A stretch of DNA of 26,076 nucleotides, taken from NCBI GenBank assembly GCA_964354365.1, contig CAYGZM010000047.1, positions 1 to 26,076 on the forward strand, given 5' to 3'. Positions 8,543 through 16,079 of the stretch are shown piece by piece (position 1 is the first letter of the stretch; every line of letters begins with the position of its first letter). Made by a program: the position numbers and the translations under genes. The notes beneath the pieces were generated by a model, which saw only the letters and a list, made by a program, of their open reading frames with translations, was not told the origin of the DNA and did not search any database. This stretch comes from CAYGZM01 sp964354365 (GTDB lineage Bacteria > Planctomycetota > Phycisphaerae > Sedimentisphaerales > Anaerobacaceae).

Positions 8543-9944
8543 AATAATTCGCTCCTAACTGGTTTTTAGCTTCAGTTCGACCATTTAGACTCTCAAGGCT
8601 TCGGCCGATCAGCCGTTCCACATCAGCTCGCGCTTTGTGGTGCGTGGCCAGAGCCTCAATGTATTTTCCCCTGACTTCAAATAGTGTTCGCTGGGCATCC
8701 AAGACATTCAGATAGCCGATTTTCCCTTGTGTATAGGCCTCTCGTGAGGCGTCGAAAACTTCTCTCGCACCGGGCAGAATGGAAGCCTGGAGTTCTTTTA
8801 TCTTATTCAGGGAAACGGAAAGTTCGGTGAATATCTGATTGAATTGATTCATCACCTCAATGCGAGCCGCTCTTTGTTCTTCATATGACTTGGAAAGATT
8901 ATACATAGCTTCCATCCTCCCGCCCTGATTGCGGTCAGATATTGGCAATGGGATGGTAACACCAAAGACAAGGGCGTTATCGTCCGATTCGTTGAATCTT
9001 TTGACACCGGCGCCTATGGATATATCGGAAAAAGCTTTCGATTTTGCCAGCTCCAAAGCTGCTTTGTCCCGGGCGATTTCTTTTTCCCAGCGTGCCAATT
9101 GCGGATTTTGTATTAGTTTTTGCTGTAAATCATTAATTTCAGGAATATCTGTAACCGTTTCCAGTTGTCCTTCAACCCGCATAAATTTTGGTTGCTCATT
9201 GCCCCAGAAAGAAGCCACAATTTTCCTGGCTGTTTCAAGCTCTTGTAATGCTTGCTTATGTTCGAGTTGTACACCCGATAGAGCGACCGAAGCCTTGGTC
9301 TTCTCAAGAGGAGAGTCTTTTCCTGCATCCACTCGTTGAGTAACAATTCTGACAGTCTGCTCAGATACATCAACAAGCTCTGCGAGCAGTTTGGCCTTTT
9401 CCTGTATAGCAAGGAGTTCAATATAGGCTTTGCTTGCTTCTGTCAAAACCTCAAGTCGCTTGGCTTGGTAATCCCAGCCTGTCAGTTCCTTTTCGAGTGA
9501 GGCAACTTTTCTTCTCTTCTGTGCCTTATTGCCAAGCTCGATCAGTTGACTAAGCTGAATGGTTGTCTCTGCTGCGCCAAAGCCGCTCCGAACACCAGGA
9601 CCTCCGACGTCATCCACTCCAATTTCAAGTGCCGGATTTGGCCAAAGTCCCGCCTGCAGTTCTCTTGCCTCAGCAGCCCTCGTCTCTAATGAAAACACCT
9701 TCAATTCAGGGTTATTCATAAGGGTTAAAGCCAATGCTTCCCGGCGGGTTAAAACTCCGTTAGGCTCGGCAATCTCATAAGGTTCTGAAAAAGTTGCAGG
9801 AGGTTTCTCAGACGATTGAAATGTACTTAACTCCTGCTCCAGAGGCGGAGGGTCGCGCCAAACAGCATCATTGGCCGAATCCATACAGCCGGATACTGCA
9901 AGTACAAATGTAGTTGTGAAAAACAACAAAAAGTTTTTAAGCAT
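8532..9944 (-). CDS. Outer-membrane efflux lipoprotein, TolC/CzcC family
   Basis: The 470-residue protein opens with a lipoprotein signal (MLKNFLLFFTTTFVLAVSGC), giving lipidation at Cys20. Two repeated outer-membrane-efflux units follow, at about 65-260 and 275-455. QLSQLIELGNKAQKRRKVA is characteristic of the CzcC branch of the TolC superfamily. A trimer would form the outer-membrane and periplasmic channel of the tripartite pump encoded downstream. AGGGA lies eight to nine bases before ATG 9944, and the stop overlaps the adaptor start. The upstream small-protein gene ends 125 bases away. Confidence 0.92.
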   Translation of the reverse strand: MLKNFLLFFTTTFVLAVSGCMDSANDAVWRDPPPLEQELSTFQSSEKPPATFSEPYEIAEPNGVLTRREALALTLMNNPELKVFSLETRAAEARELQAGLWPNPALEIGVDDVGGPGVRSGFGAAETTIQLSQLIELGNKAQKRRKVASLEKELTGWDYQAKRLEVLTEASKAYIELLAIQEKAKLLAELVDVSEQTVRIVTQRVDAGKDSPLEKTKASVALSGVQLEHKQALQELETARKIVASFWGNEQPKFMRVEGQLETVTDIPEINDLQQKLIQNPQLARWEKEIARDKAALELAKSKAFSDISIGAGVKRFNESDDNALVFGVTIPLPISDRNQGGRMEAMYNLSKSYEEQRAARIEVMNQFNQIFTELSVSLNKIKELQASILPGAREVFDASREAYTQGKIGYLNVLDAQRTLFEVRGKYIEALATHHKARADVERLIGRSLESLNGRTEAKNQLGANYYGE

Positions 9945-10069
9945 AATATAATTCCCTAAATAACAGACTCGTAGATTTGAATCTCATCCAAAGAATCGCA
10001 GCTTTATAGGTGCACAGACACCACAGCCTTGAATCAGAAAGAAAGAAAAAACGAGAGGCTATTTGGGGA

Positions 10070-10513
10070 TTATGTTAGGAGGATAATTGTACGGAGAGAG
10101 GCAAGGGTGGGATTAAGTGTGGCAAACAGCTCTGGGCCTAATTGATATTTAGAGAAGTCGCAACTGGAGATAGTTGCGGGAGTAATTGTGGGGGAGACGC
10201 GGAGTGAAGGATTTACCAGATTAGGTTTCTTGGAAACTCCCGCCAAATGAACGGAAATAGGAATGTCCACGCATGGACCGCAATTGTCCTTGCTTGACGA
10301 AAAAGCCTCTTTGAAGGAGGGCATTGGTTCTTCTGAGGAAATGTTTGTATCAAAACTATCATAACAGCCACTACTTGTGAGTTCAAGGGCAACGTGGTCA
10401 TCTCCAGCAATACAAAGGACTACCCCCTGCATGCTGCTTATCAGAAACGCAATACCAGCCAGGACAACCAACCACCGTTTATGGAATTTTCTATATATCA
10501 ATTTCACAGCCAA
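10070..10513 (-). CDS. Small secreted Cys-rich protein heading the metal-efflux operon (no named function)
   Basis: The 147-residue protein has a signal or anchor helix at about 13-33 (RWLVVLAGIAFLISSMQGVVL), followed by CIAGDDHVALEL, Cys50, and CGPCVDIPI at 78-86. A C-terminal ASLRTIILLT tail looks conserved: I recall uncharacterised proteins of similar design (CxGxDGHVA-x-E, CGPCxDIP, C-terminal SLRT) beside bacterial heavy-metal efflux genes, but no named family. The Cys and His residues suggest periplasmic metal binding. The start is not certain: TTG 10513 is the first in-frame option and GTG 10507 (MKLIYRK) is another; neither has a good ribosome site, and a TGA six bases upstream of the TTG limits the frame. 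It is the first gene after the predicted promoter, so it may be a leader or sensor-type protein for the operon. Confidence 0.72.
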   Translation of the reverse strand: MAVKLIYRKFHKRWLVVLAGIAFLISSMQGVVLCIAGDDHVALELTSSGCYDSFDTNISSEEPMPSFKEAFSSSKDNCGPCVDIPISVHLAGVSKKPNLVNPSLRVSPTITPATISSCDFSKYQLGPELFATLNPTLASLRTIILLT

Positions 10514-10563
10514 AAATCACACTTATTCCCGCTTTTTCACTTCAAAAACTAAACCTCCGACTA

Positions 10564-10592
10564 ATAATATCTCAAAATAGAGACAAATGCAA
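10564..10592 (-). promoter_or_regulatory. Predicted sigma70-type promoter of the metal-efflux operon
   Basis: On the minus strand TTGCAT (10587-10592) is followed after 17 bases by TATTAT (10564-10569), giving a leader of about 40-50 bases to the first gene. The -10 box is 5/6 consensus and the -35 box is weak, so this is only a prediction. Confidence 0.4.
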
Positions 10593-10610
10593 CGATCAAT
10601 TTACGCTCTA

Positions 10611-10630
10611 AGTTCGTAAAAGTTCGTGAT
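10611..10630. promoter_or_regulatory. Operator-like direct repeat upstream of the metal-efflux promoter
   Basis: AGTTCGTAAA and AGTTCGTGAT stand head to tail at 10-base spacing, that is one helical turn, about 20 bases upstream of the predicted -35 box. This geometry suits an activator or metal-responsive regulator, but the regulator is not in the window and the motif matches no operator I can name. Confidence 0.3.
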
Positions 10631-10675
10631 ATTAGATGCCGTCGCCAATAAGCAATCACAATATCCACTTCCGCC

Positions 10676-11992
10676 TTATCCGTTCAGCACCCAGCCCTCG
10701 CGGTAGGTCTTGCGGATATACTGGTCGGCCTCGGGGCAGTTCGGCGCCGTCAGGCTCTTCTCGCTCCACTGGAGCTCCTTGCCCACGCGGTATGCAACAA
10801 GTGCAAGCAGATTATTCTCTACCAGGGCCCCGGAATAATCGAAGTTGCACAGCGTCGGCTTGCCCGTCTTGCACCCGACGATCCACTCTTTGTGGTGGCC
10901 GAGTGACGGCGGAATCAGCTCGTCCGGCTTCGGCGACTTGTAATGCGTCATATCCCCCCTCAGCATCAGCATCCGCCAGTCATAGTCGGCCACCAGCCAG
11001 CCCTTGTCACCCTTGAATATCACCCCTTTGAACAGCTCATCCCTGTTGAAAATCGGCGAAGGCATACCCGGCTTCTTCCCGCCGTCATACCAATACAGCT
11101 TTATGGCCGGCCGCCACTCATTCGCGGGATGGTCCCACTCCGCCGTCAGCCACTGCGGAAGCGTATCGCTGTTCACCGGCGTACCCTCCGCCTTGCACGA
11201 CGTCGGCAGCTTCAAGTCCAGGCCCCAGTAAGCCATATCTATCATGTGGCTGCCCATATCCCCGATCTGCCCGCTGCCGAAGTCCCAGAAGATGTTCCAC
11301 TTCAGGCATCCCCCGATGTATCCCGGGTTGTACGGATGGAACGGCGCCGGACCGACCCACAAATCCCAGTTGATCTCTTCGGGCACAGGCGTGACCTCCG
11401 GCAGATAGCTGCCGCCCGCGGGCTCACGGCTGCACCACACCCGCGCCTCGCTCACCGTCCCTATCGCCCCGCCGCGAATCAATTCCACCATCCGCCTGTA
11501 ATTATCGCTCGCGTGAATCTGAGTGCCCATCTGCGTCGCCAGCTTGCCCTTGTTCTTCAGGTACGTCTGGCGGACCATCCTCGCCTCCTCAACCGAGTTC
11601 GCAAGCGGCTTCTCGCAATACACATGCTTGCCGCGGTTCATCGCCCAGGTATTGATAAAGGCATGGGTATGGTCCGTCGTCGAGCACACCACCGCATCGA
11701 TGTCCTTCTGCTCAAGGCACTTGCGCCAATCGACATAAGTCTTCGCCTCCGGGAACTGGCTCGCCGCGGACGCAAGGTTCTTCGCGTTGACATCGCAAAG
11801 AGCAACGATGTTCTCGCTCCTCACGTCGTTCATGTTGGACCCGCCGCGCCCCCCGACGCCTATCACCGCGATGTTCAGCTTCTCGTTCGGCGACTGACCC
11901 GCCCTGAGAATCCCGGACTTCGCAACCACCAAACCGGCTCCAATTACAGCACTCTGCTTGAGGAACGTACGACGCTTCATCTTGGCACTCAT
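10676..11992 (-). CDS. Gfo/Idh/MocA family oxidoreductase with Tat signal
   Basis: With start ATG 11992 the protein is 438 residues. AAGGAGA lies about seven bases upstream, which favours this start over a longer in-frame one at 12052. The N-terminus MKRRTFLKQSAVIGAGLVVA is a twin-arginine (Tat) signal. The Rossmann fold follows: IAVIGVGGRGGSN binds NAD(P), ALCDVN comes after beta 2, and VYCEKPLANSVEEARMV is the conserved EKP loop of the family. The C-terminal part contains the substrate-binding GFO_IDH_MocA-type region. These enzymes act on sugars or cyclitols in the periplasm after folded export; planctomycetes hold many paralogues and the substrate cannot be read from sequence. No partner gene is adjacent, and the PAC2 gene is 311 bases upstream. 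Confidence 0.92.
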   Translation of the reverse strand: MSAKMKRRTFLKQSAVIGAGLVVAKSGILRAGQSPNEKLNIAVIGVGGRGGSNMNDVRSENIVALCDVNAKNLASAASQFPEAKTYVDWRKCLEQKDIDAVVCSTTDHTHAFINTWAMNRGKHVYCEKPLANSVEEARMVRQTYLKNKGKLATQMGTQIHASDNYRRMVELIRGGAIGTVSEARVWCSREPAGGSYLPEVTPVPEEINWDLWVGPAPFHPYNPGYIGGCLKWNIFWDFGSGQIGDMGSHMIDMAYWGLDLKLPTSCKAEGTPVNSDTLPQWLTAEWDHPANEWRPAIKLYWYDGGKKPGMPSPIFNRDELFKGVIFKGDKGWLVADYDWRMLMLRGDMTHYKSPKPDELIPPSLGHHKEWIVGCKTGKPTLCNFDYSGALVENNLLALVAYRVGKELQWSEKSLTAPNCPEADQYIRKTYREGWVLNG

Positions 11993-12303
11993 AACTGATC
12001 TCCTTCCCTTGCAGCCGTAAAAAACCGGGCTAATCAGGCCCTTGCGACCCATCGCAAAGAAAACCCGCCTTCAATCACCGGCTGCTATGGCCACATTGTA
12101 ACATTCTTCGTCGAACAGATTCTACTTTCGCCAAACTGCTGCCCACTATAACCCACAACCACAAAAAATGCCACATTATTTTGCCCAATCAAAACACGCA
12201 AGGTTTGCGAGCACACGTCGCTTTCCGCATCCCAGACCCGCCAAAATGGACTTCCCCGCGTGTCCAAATCAGAATTGCCCTCCGCCTCTCAGCCCCCAAC
12301 CGC
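11993..12303. other. Intergenic stretch between PAC2 and the oxidoreductase; no gene seen
   Basis: Only the ribosome site of the oxidoreductase (about 12000-12006) is clear. A TACAAT box on the minus strand near 12100 lacks a matching -35 box. GGGC/GCCC followed by T6 near 12020-12035 is a weak hairpin with a U-tract just before the ribosome site; it could attenuate but the stem is only four pairs. A 60-codon open frame at 12085-12267 shows no recognisable features. Confidence 0.4.
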
Positions 12304-13173
12304 TCAATCCAGCCGGATTCCCTGCTGTTCTAACCACTCCCTCAAATCGCTCATTTCGTTATTGAATATCTCGTTGTCGTAGTCCTCTTCCAGCTTGCGG
12401 ATATTGTCCGCCAGCTCGGGCTGCTGCTGAACGACTTCGCTCAGCCTTCTGTCGAACTCCTCGCTGACGATGGTCATATCATCAAGCTCCACCCGCAGTC
12501 CCAACATACCCGCCAGCCGCCTCGTCACCGCCTCGATGCACTTAGGGTTACTGCCCTGCACGTATGCCGGAACCGTGCCAACGAGGCTAACCATACCCAG
12601 GCCGCGCTCGGCGCATCCGCCCGTCAGATACGTCACAATGCTGGCAGGTCCTTCATAGTTCGTAAGATTAACTCCGTAGTGCTGAAATGCATCTTTCAAT
12701 TGTGCGTTCGACGCCGAGTAAAACAGCCGCGGCTCACGCGTGTGAGGAACCAGCCCGCTGACACTGCCGATAAAGTATATCATCTTGGCCCCGAATTCCT
12801 CGCACACCGAGAAAATGCACTCGGCGAACTCCTCCCACCGCAGATTCGGCTCCTTGCCCAAAAACAGTATCAAATCGCCTTCCTCGCTCCCGTAGAAAGT
12901 ATTCCGTGTGGCCTCGTACGACTTTATCAGCCCATCCTCTATCTTCGTGTACGGCCGAAACAACCCCGCTACTTCCATCATACCCGGAAAACTGTAGATG
13001 TAGAAACCCTCCGGGTTGATCTCGGCGAATTTCCGCGCATCCAGCCTCTCAATCAGGCACTTCACCGTACCCGTGGAGACCTCCCCGCCGTCCATCCACC
13101 CCGAAAAACCCAATAACAGCCGAGGGTCGTTGAAACCGGGCCTCTGGTATATTTTCAGCTTATCCGATGCCAT
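12304..13173 (-). CDS. PAC2 family protein (proteasome-assembly-chaperone-like fold)
   Basis: The 289-residue protein matches the PAC2 family in bacteria and archaea: YQRPGFNDPRLLLGFSGWMDGGEVSTGTVKCL near the N-terminus, DLILFLGKEPNLRWEEFAECIFSVCEEFGAK in the middle, and a central YFIGSVSGLVPHTREPRLFYSASN segment. The C-terminal part (about 225-289) is acidic and probably coiled. PAC2 is named after a eukaryotic proteasome assembly factor; bacterial members have no settled role. Two adjacent ATGs occur at 13176 and 13173; AAGGA is five bases before the second, so 13173 is preferred. It is followed by the oxidoreductase gene after 311 bases and is probably its own transcription unit. Confidence 0.88.
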   Translation of the reverse strand: MASDKLKIYQRPGFNDPRLLLGFSGWMDGGEVSTGTVKCLIERLDARKFAEINPEGFYIYSFPGMMEVAGLFRPYTKIEDGLIKSYEATRNTFYGSEEGDLILFLGKEPNLRWEEFAECIFSVCEEFGAKMIYFIGSVSGLVPHTREPRLFYSASNAQLKDAFQHYGVNLTNYEGPASIVTYLTGGCAERGLGMVSLVGTVPAYVQGSNPKCIEAVTRRLAGMLGLRVELDDMTIVSEEFDRRLSEVVQQQPELADNIRKLEEDYDNEIFNNEMSDLREWLEQQGIRLD

Positions 13174-13176
13174 CAT

Positions 13177-13628
13177 TATCCTTATCGGCTCACAATCGCC
13201 GTTTTCTTATCATTTCTTCGCCCTCAATTCCAGATAAATTCCACGCTCCTTCGGGCGCACTGCTCAAAACCGACCCCGCCCCCTGTAAATTTTACACAAC
13301 ACGCGATCTGTCATTCCGTGCGCAGCTTGTCCTGAGCTTGCCCGCCCGTCCTTGTGCGGGCTTGTCGAAGGGTCGAGGAATCTATTCAAATAGCCCACCC
13401 CATTGGGGGCGAAGCGGCCCCTCATTTTGAAGTCAGGTTTTGTTAGATCCCCTTACCCTTACCCTCAACCTCACTTCAACGCGCATTCTACAAAATACTT
13501 CCGAAAATCGGCATGGTTCAATTCTGGGTGGCAGCCTCAAGCGCAGCGCCCCGCCTGAGCCTGCCGAAGGCTTGGGGATGGCAAAACTCGCAAAGCGGTG
13601 CAACCATCCCCAAATCCTTCGGATTTGA
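13177..13628. repeat. Repeat-rich gene-free stretch
   Basis: This segment is a patchwork of dispersed elements. The sequence at 13311-13387 begins GTCATTCC and ends GGAATCTATT with TGTCCTGAGCTTG and GCTTGTCGAAGGGTC inside. The sequence at 13554-13572 (GCCTGAGCCTGCCGAAGG) is core material of the same type as 2281-2335. At 13601-13634 CATCCCCAAATCC...GGATTTGAGGATG forms an inverted repeat, and TGTAAA/TTTACA at about 13286-13298 is a small palindrome. No open frame here has gene-like features; those seen on either strand overlap the repeats. Confidence 0.6.
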
Positions 13629-13646
13629 GGATGCCACACCAGAAGA

Positions 13647-13853
13647 TTGAATAAGACCGGCTCCTCAAAGTATAAAGGCGTTAACTGGTGCACGCGCGAA
13701 AAACGTTGGGTCGCAAAAATCACCGCCGACGGCGCCACAACAACCCTCGGCTGTTTCACCGACGAGACCCAAGCCGCCCGCGCCTACGACTCCGCCGCAA
13801 AAATCTACCACGGTCAATTCGCAGCTCTCAATTTCCCCGATTCCAAAAGCTGA
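13647..13853 (+). pseudogene. AP2 DNA-binding domain, probable remnant of an HNH/AP2 homing-endonuclease-type gene
   Basis: This is the only plus-strand coding candidate. Its 68 residues are almost entirely an AP2 domain: SSKYKGVNWCTREKRWVAKI, TLGCFTDETQAARAYDSAA and GQFAALNFP match the three strands and helix of AP2. Bacterial AP2 domains are usually the C-terminal DNA-binding part of HNH endonucleases carried by mobile elements. No HNH part is present: upstream in frame only CHTRR precedes the TTG codon before a stop at 13626, and repeats fill the sequence before that. No ribosome site is seen. A free-standing AP2 protein is possible, but a truncated remnant fits better. Confidence 0.6.
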
Positions 13854-13860
13854 ATTCCCA

Positions 13861-13920
13861 CCGTGTCATCCCTTCGACGAGCTCCGGGCAGGCTTTGACT
13901 CCGGGCGTGCCGGCACGCAA
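13861..13920. repeat. Dispersed palindromic repeat between convergent frames
   Basis: The stretch starts GTGTCATCCCTTCGACGAGC and contains a perfect 14-bp palindrome, GCGTGCCGGCACGC, at 13905-13918, directly after the stop of the minus-strand gene at 13925. It resembles the other GTCAT-starting elements in the window. The palindrome could form a hairpin in the transcript end of that gene, but no U-tract follows. Confidence 0.5.
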
Positions 13921-13924
13921 TTCT

Positions 13925-15133
13925 TCATTCCTCCCTCGTCAGACTCTTTGCCAGCCTCTCCAGGTCTGCCGCGACAGATTCAACAACGAGGACGTTGTTG
14001 GCATGTTCGTAGGACCTATAGTCCATGTAGCCCCGCGATATCTGCGGCTGGCGACGAAGCAGTTCGTCTCGCAGAAGTATCGTCTCTATGCAAAAGGATC
14101 GCTCATACTCTTCGACAAGACGCGTGGAGTACTCTCTAAGCTCCTGTTCCCGCTTCTTAGCAGCCTCTTCCGTGTCAGGTTTTTGCCCTTTCCTTATAGC
14201 CATGAGCCGCGTGCTTTCATTCCGCGCAAATTCTCTCATCTTCTGTGCAAGACCCAGGGCGGTCGTCACCAATTCATCGTCCGTGACTTTCGAGTAGCTG
14301 CCTGCGCGCTCCTGTAAAGCCTGTTTCAACCGTGCTTCCCTGCCAAGACGCCCAGGCAATTCCCTATCTGGGTTGCGCTCTCCCAAATGCCTATCGCTCG
14401 GATATCGGAAGATGAATTCCAGATCCCTCAAGGCATCCCTTGTCTTGGATGCACGTGCCACCATCCCGTTAGGATCTGGAATCCCCTGCGATCCACTATC
14501 TGTAACACAAGTGTAGCCATCTCCGTCACCAAAAAGGCCTGCGAGCCTCAAGGTCGCCTTGTCCAAGAACTCGACCTGCAACACCGCCACTCCACTCTGC
14601 GCGTCGCGAACTTCCAAGGCTGACTTGTCATAATTTCTGTCGAAGTGATTGTTGGGATTCACTTGCCATTCATTGTCCTTTATGCTCGCTGTGATTCGTC
14701 CATCGGGACTGACGACCTTTGCGGAGACCAGTACAGAACCCTCTTTGAATGCCAGTTCTATCGCACCAAATAGACCGACGATTGGTATCCTACCTTCCCC
14801 GCGCACTTTCCCTACGGTCATTTCGTTTCCCGCAAACAGGAGTCGCAGGGCATGTGGCGAACACGGGTCCTCTGCCGGCTTGAACTCTCCCGACAGTGCT
14901 GATCTTGCCTCTGTTGCCTTCCGTACCCGCCTTTGCAGAAGCGCGATAACCACTGTGACAATAAGGCTCAGTACCCCAATCATTACTCCAACATTGAGGA
15001 CTGCCTTGAGACGGGGCCTCTCATACCAATGCTCTTGGTCCTTGTGAGAACTACAGTATTTGGAGCCTTGTCTGGCGTACTTCTCACACGGCTTCCCATC
15101 TGCCCTCTTTGCTTCACACAAACGCTTCTCCAT
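13925..15133 (-). CDS. Unrecognised membrane protein with N-terminal Cys3His motif
   Basis: With start ATG 15133 the protein is 402 residues; GAGGA lies seven bases upstream, better than an in-frame TTG at 15151. Residues 6-30 form a C-x9-C-x10-C-x2-H motif (DGKPCEKYARQGSKYCSSH), which looks like a tiny zinc-binding module seen at the ends of various bacterial proteins. One membrane helix follows at about 46-66 (LNVGVMIGVLSLIVTVVIALLQ). The middle has a beta-rich segment around NEWQVNPNNHFDRNYDKSALEVRD, a pattern I have seen in uncharacterised membrane proteins. The last 150 residues are charged and helical (KMREFARNESTRLMAIRKGQ, EEAAKKREQELREYSTRL). I cannot name a family or function. It stands alone between repeat-rich stretches. 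Confidence 0.72.
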   Translation of the reverse strand: MEKRLCEAKRADGKPCEKYARQGSKYCSSHKDQEHWYERPRLKAVLNVGVMIGVLSLIVTVVIALLQRRVRKATEARSALSGEFKPAEDPCSPHALRLLFAGNEMTVGKVRGEGRIPIVGLFGAIELAFKEGSVLVSAKVVSPDGRITASIKDNEWQVNPNNHFDRNYDKSALEVRDAQSGVAVLQVEFLDKATLRLAGLFGDGDGYTCVTDSGSQGIPDPNGMVARASKTRDALRDLEFIFRYPSDRHLGERNPDRELPGRLGREARLKQALQERAGSYSKVTDDELVTTALGLAQKMREFARNESTRLMAIRKGQKPDTEEAAKKREQELREYSTRLVEEYERSFCIETILLRDELLRRQPQISRGYMDYRSYEHANNVLVVESVAADLERLAKSLTREE

Positions 15134-15403
15134 GCTGTAATCCTCGCGCAATAGCCTTCAAGCTCAAGTCCAAGCCATTATCCCCATTGCCCCGTCCATG
15201 TCAACTCAAAAGGCTGGACTGACTCTGCGTATTCTTACTCTTAGCGGGCGATCTATTCCCTCTCTGCCTCCTCGGCGGTAGAACCCACGTAATCCGCGAT
15301 CCCCCTCAAGTTTTTGTCATTGGGTCATTCGGGCTTTGAATTTGTTTCGGATTTCGAGATTCGTATTTCGGATTTACTCGAGATCCGCTTCACGAGATAC
15401 GCT
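15134..15403. repeat. Gap downstream of atpD, partly a repeat beginning at the atpD stop codon
   Basis: From 15412 down to about 15316 the minus strand reads as TGAAGCG motifs and then short AATCCGAAA-type units (TCGAAATCCGAAACAAATTCAAA-like). The 14-bp unit CGCTTCACGAGATA (15386-15399) is partly repeated at 15400-15413, and the atpD TGA lies in the second copy. The same kind of sequence follows the atpC stop at 20424. The rest (15134-15315) shows no recognisable gene or signal. Confidence 0.6.
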
Positions 15404-16036
15404 TCACGCTCTGATGATGTCCGTAATCTTCATCAGGCGGGAGATATTATCTCGTTCGGCCTCGGCTAATTTATCGAAGATGAATCTTATAGTCTGGCGC
15501 AGCTCCGGGATAACGACGTGCTCTAAGACGTTCACCCTCCTTCTTGTCATCGCAAGCTCAGTCGCCAGCAGCCGGGCCTGCTTTTCCTTCTCCGCTAATT
15601 CAATCAAAGTATCAAACGCCCGCTCCAACGCCAGCAGCGCCACATCCATCTCGCCCGAAGTAGTCGCGTAGCCGTAGCAGATAATCTCGCCGGAAATCTC
15701 CTTCGTTAAATGCGGCACCTTCACATTCATCACGTTGGCGAACTCGACGGCCAGGCTGAGCTTCTTCGTCGGAACCGCAAGCGCCGCCCTGGTATATTCA
15801 GGCTCCATCACCGCCCGCGCCAGCATAAACCGCCGGCACGTCTCCAGCAGCTCGGCCTCCACCCGCTGCCGCAAAGGCCGAATCTCCCTGGCTATATGAA
15901 TCAGCCGGCGGGAAATCTCGTCCCGCTTTTCGCTGAGCAAACGATGTCCCCGGCTGGCCAGCACCACCCGCTTGCGCAGCCGCAACAATTCCATTCGCGT
16001 CGCATTAACATTCGCTAACACATAACACCTGTACAT
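15404..16036 (-). CDS. atpD: V-type ATP synthase/ATPase subunit D (central rotor shaft)
   Basis: The 210-residue protein is of normal family length. ANVNATRMELLRLRKRVVLASRGHRLLSEKRDEI is the signature N-terminal helix of V-ATPase D, and the C-terminal helix (VNVLEHVVIPELRQTIRFIFDKLAEAERDNISRLMKI) also matches. D and F form the rotating shaft inside the A3B3 head. The first ATG (16036) lies inside an octamer repeat and adds MYRCYVL ahead of the usual start region. GTG 16021, with AGGTG five bases upstream, would give the conventional N-terminus MLANVNATRM and may be the true start. Unlike the usual close B-D junction, a four-helix-bundle gene and repeats separate it from atpB. Confidence 0.94.
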   Translation of the reverse strand: MYRCYVLANVNATRMELLRLRKRVVLASRGHRLLSEKRDEISRRLIHIAREIRPLRQRVEAELLETCRRFMLARAVMEPEYTRAALAVPTKKLSLAVEFANVMNVKVPHLTKEISGEIICYGYATTSGEMDVALLALERAFDTLIELAEKEKQARLLATELAMTRRRVNVLEHVVIPELRQTIRFIFDKLAEAERDNISRLMKITDIIRA

Positions 16037-16063
16037 GAGTAGATGGGTATATGGGTATATGAG
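16032..16063. repeat. Octamer tandem array, four units, overlapping the atpD start
   Basis: On the plus strand the units are TACATGAG, TAGATGGG, TATATGGG and TATATGAG, with exact 8-base period. They are the reverse-complement type of the CCCATTCA units on the other side of the four-helix-bundle gene (CYCATNYA read on the minus strand). The ATG at 16036, the first possible start of atpD, lies in the first unit. Confidence 0.75.
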
Positions 16064-16079
16064 TGCACGAACATTCCTC

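Noticed and set aside
10943..11998. Plus-strand 351-codon open frame opposite the Gfo/Idh/MocA gene
   Set aside because: Antisense shadow of a clearly identified gene with Tat signal and Rossmann motifs.
12010..12035. Hairpin with U-tract before the oxidoreductase (terminator or attenuator)
   Set aside because: Stem of only about four base pairs; too weak to call.
12085..12267. Minus-strand 60-codon open frame upstream of the oxidoreductase
   Set aside because: No ribosome site, no recognisable features, lies in a leader region.
13433..13759. Minus-strand 108-codon open frame
   Set aside because: Composed of repeats and the antisense of the AP2 domain; Arg-rich composition without domain.
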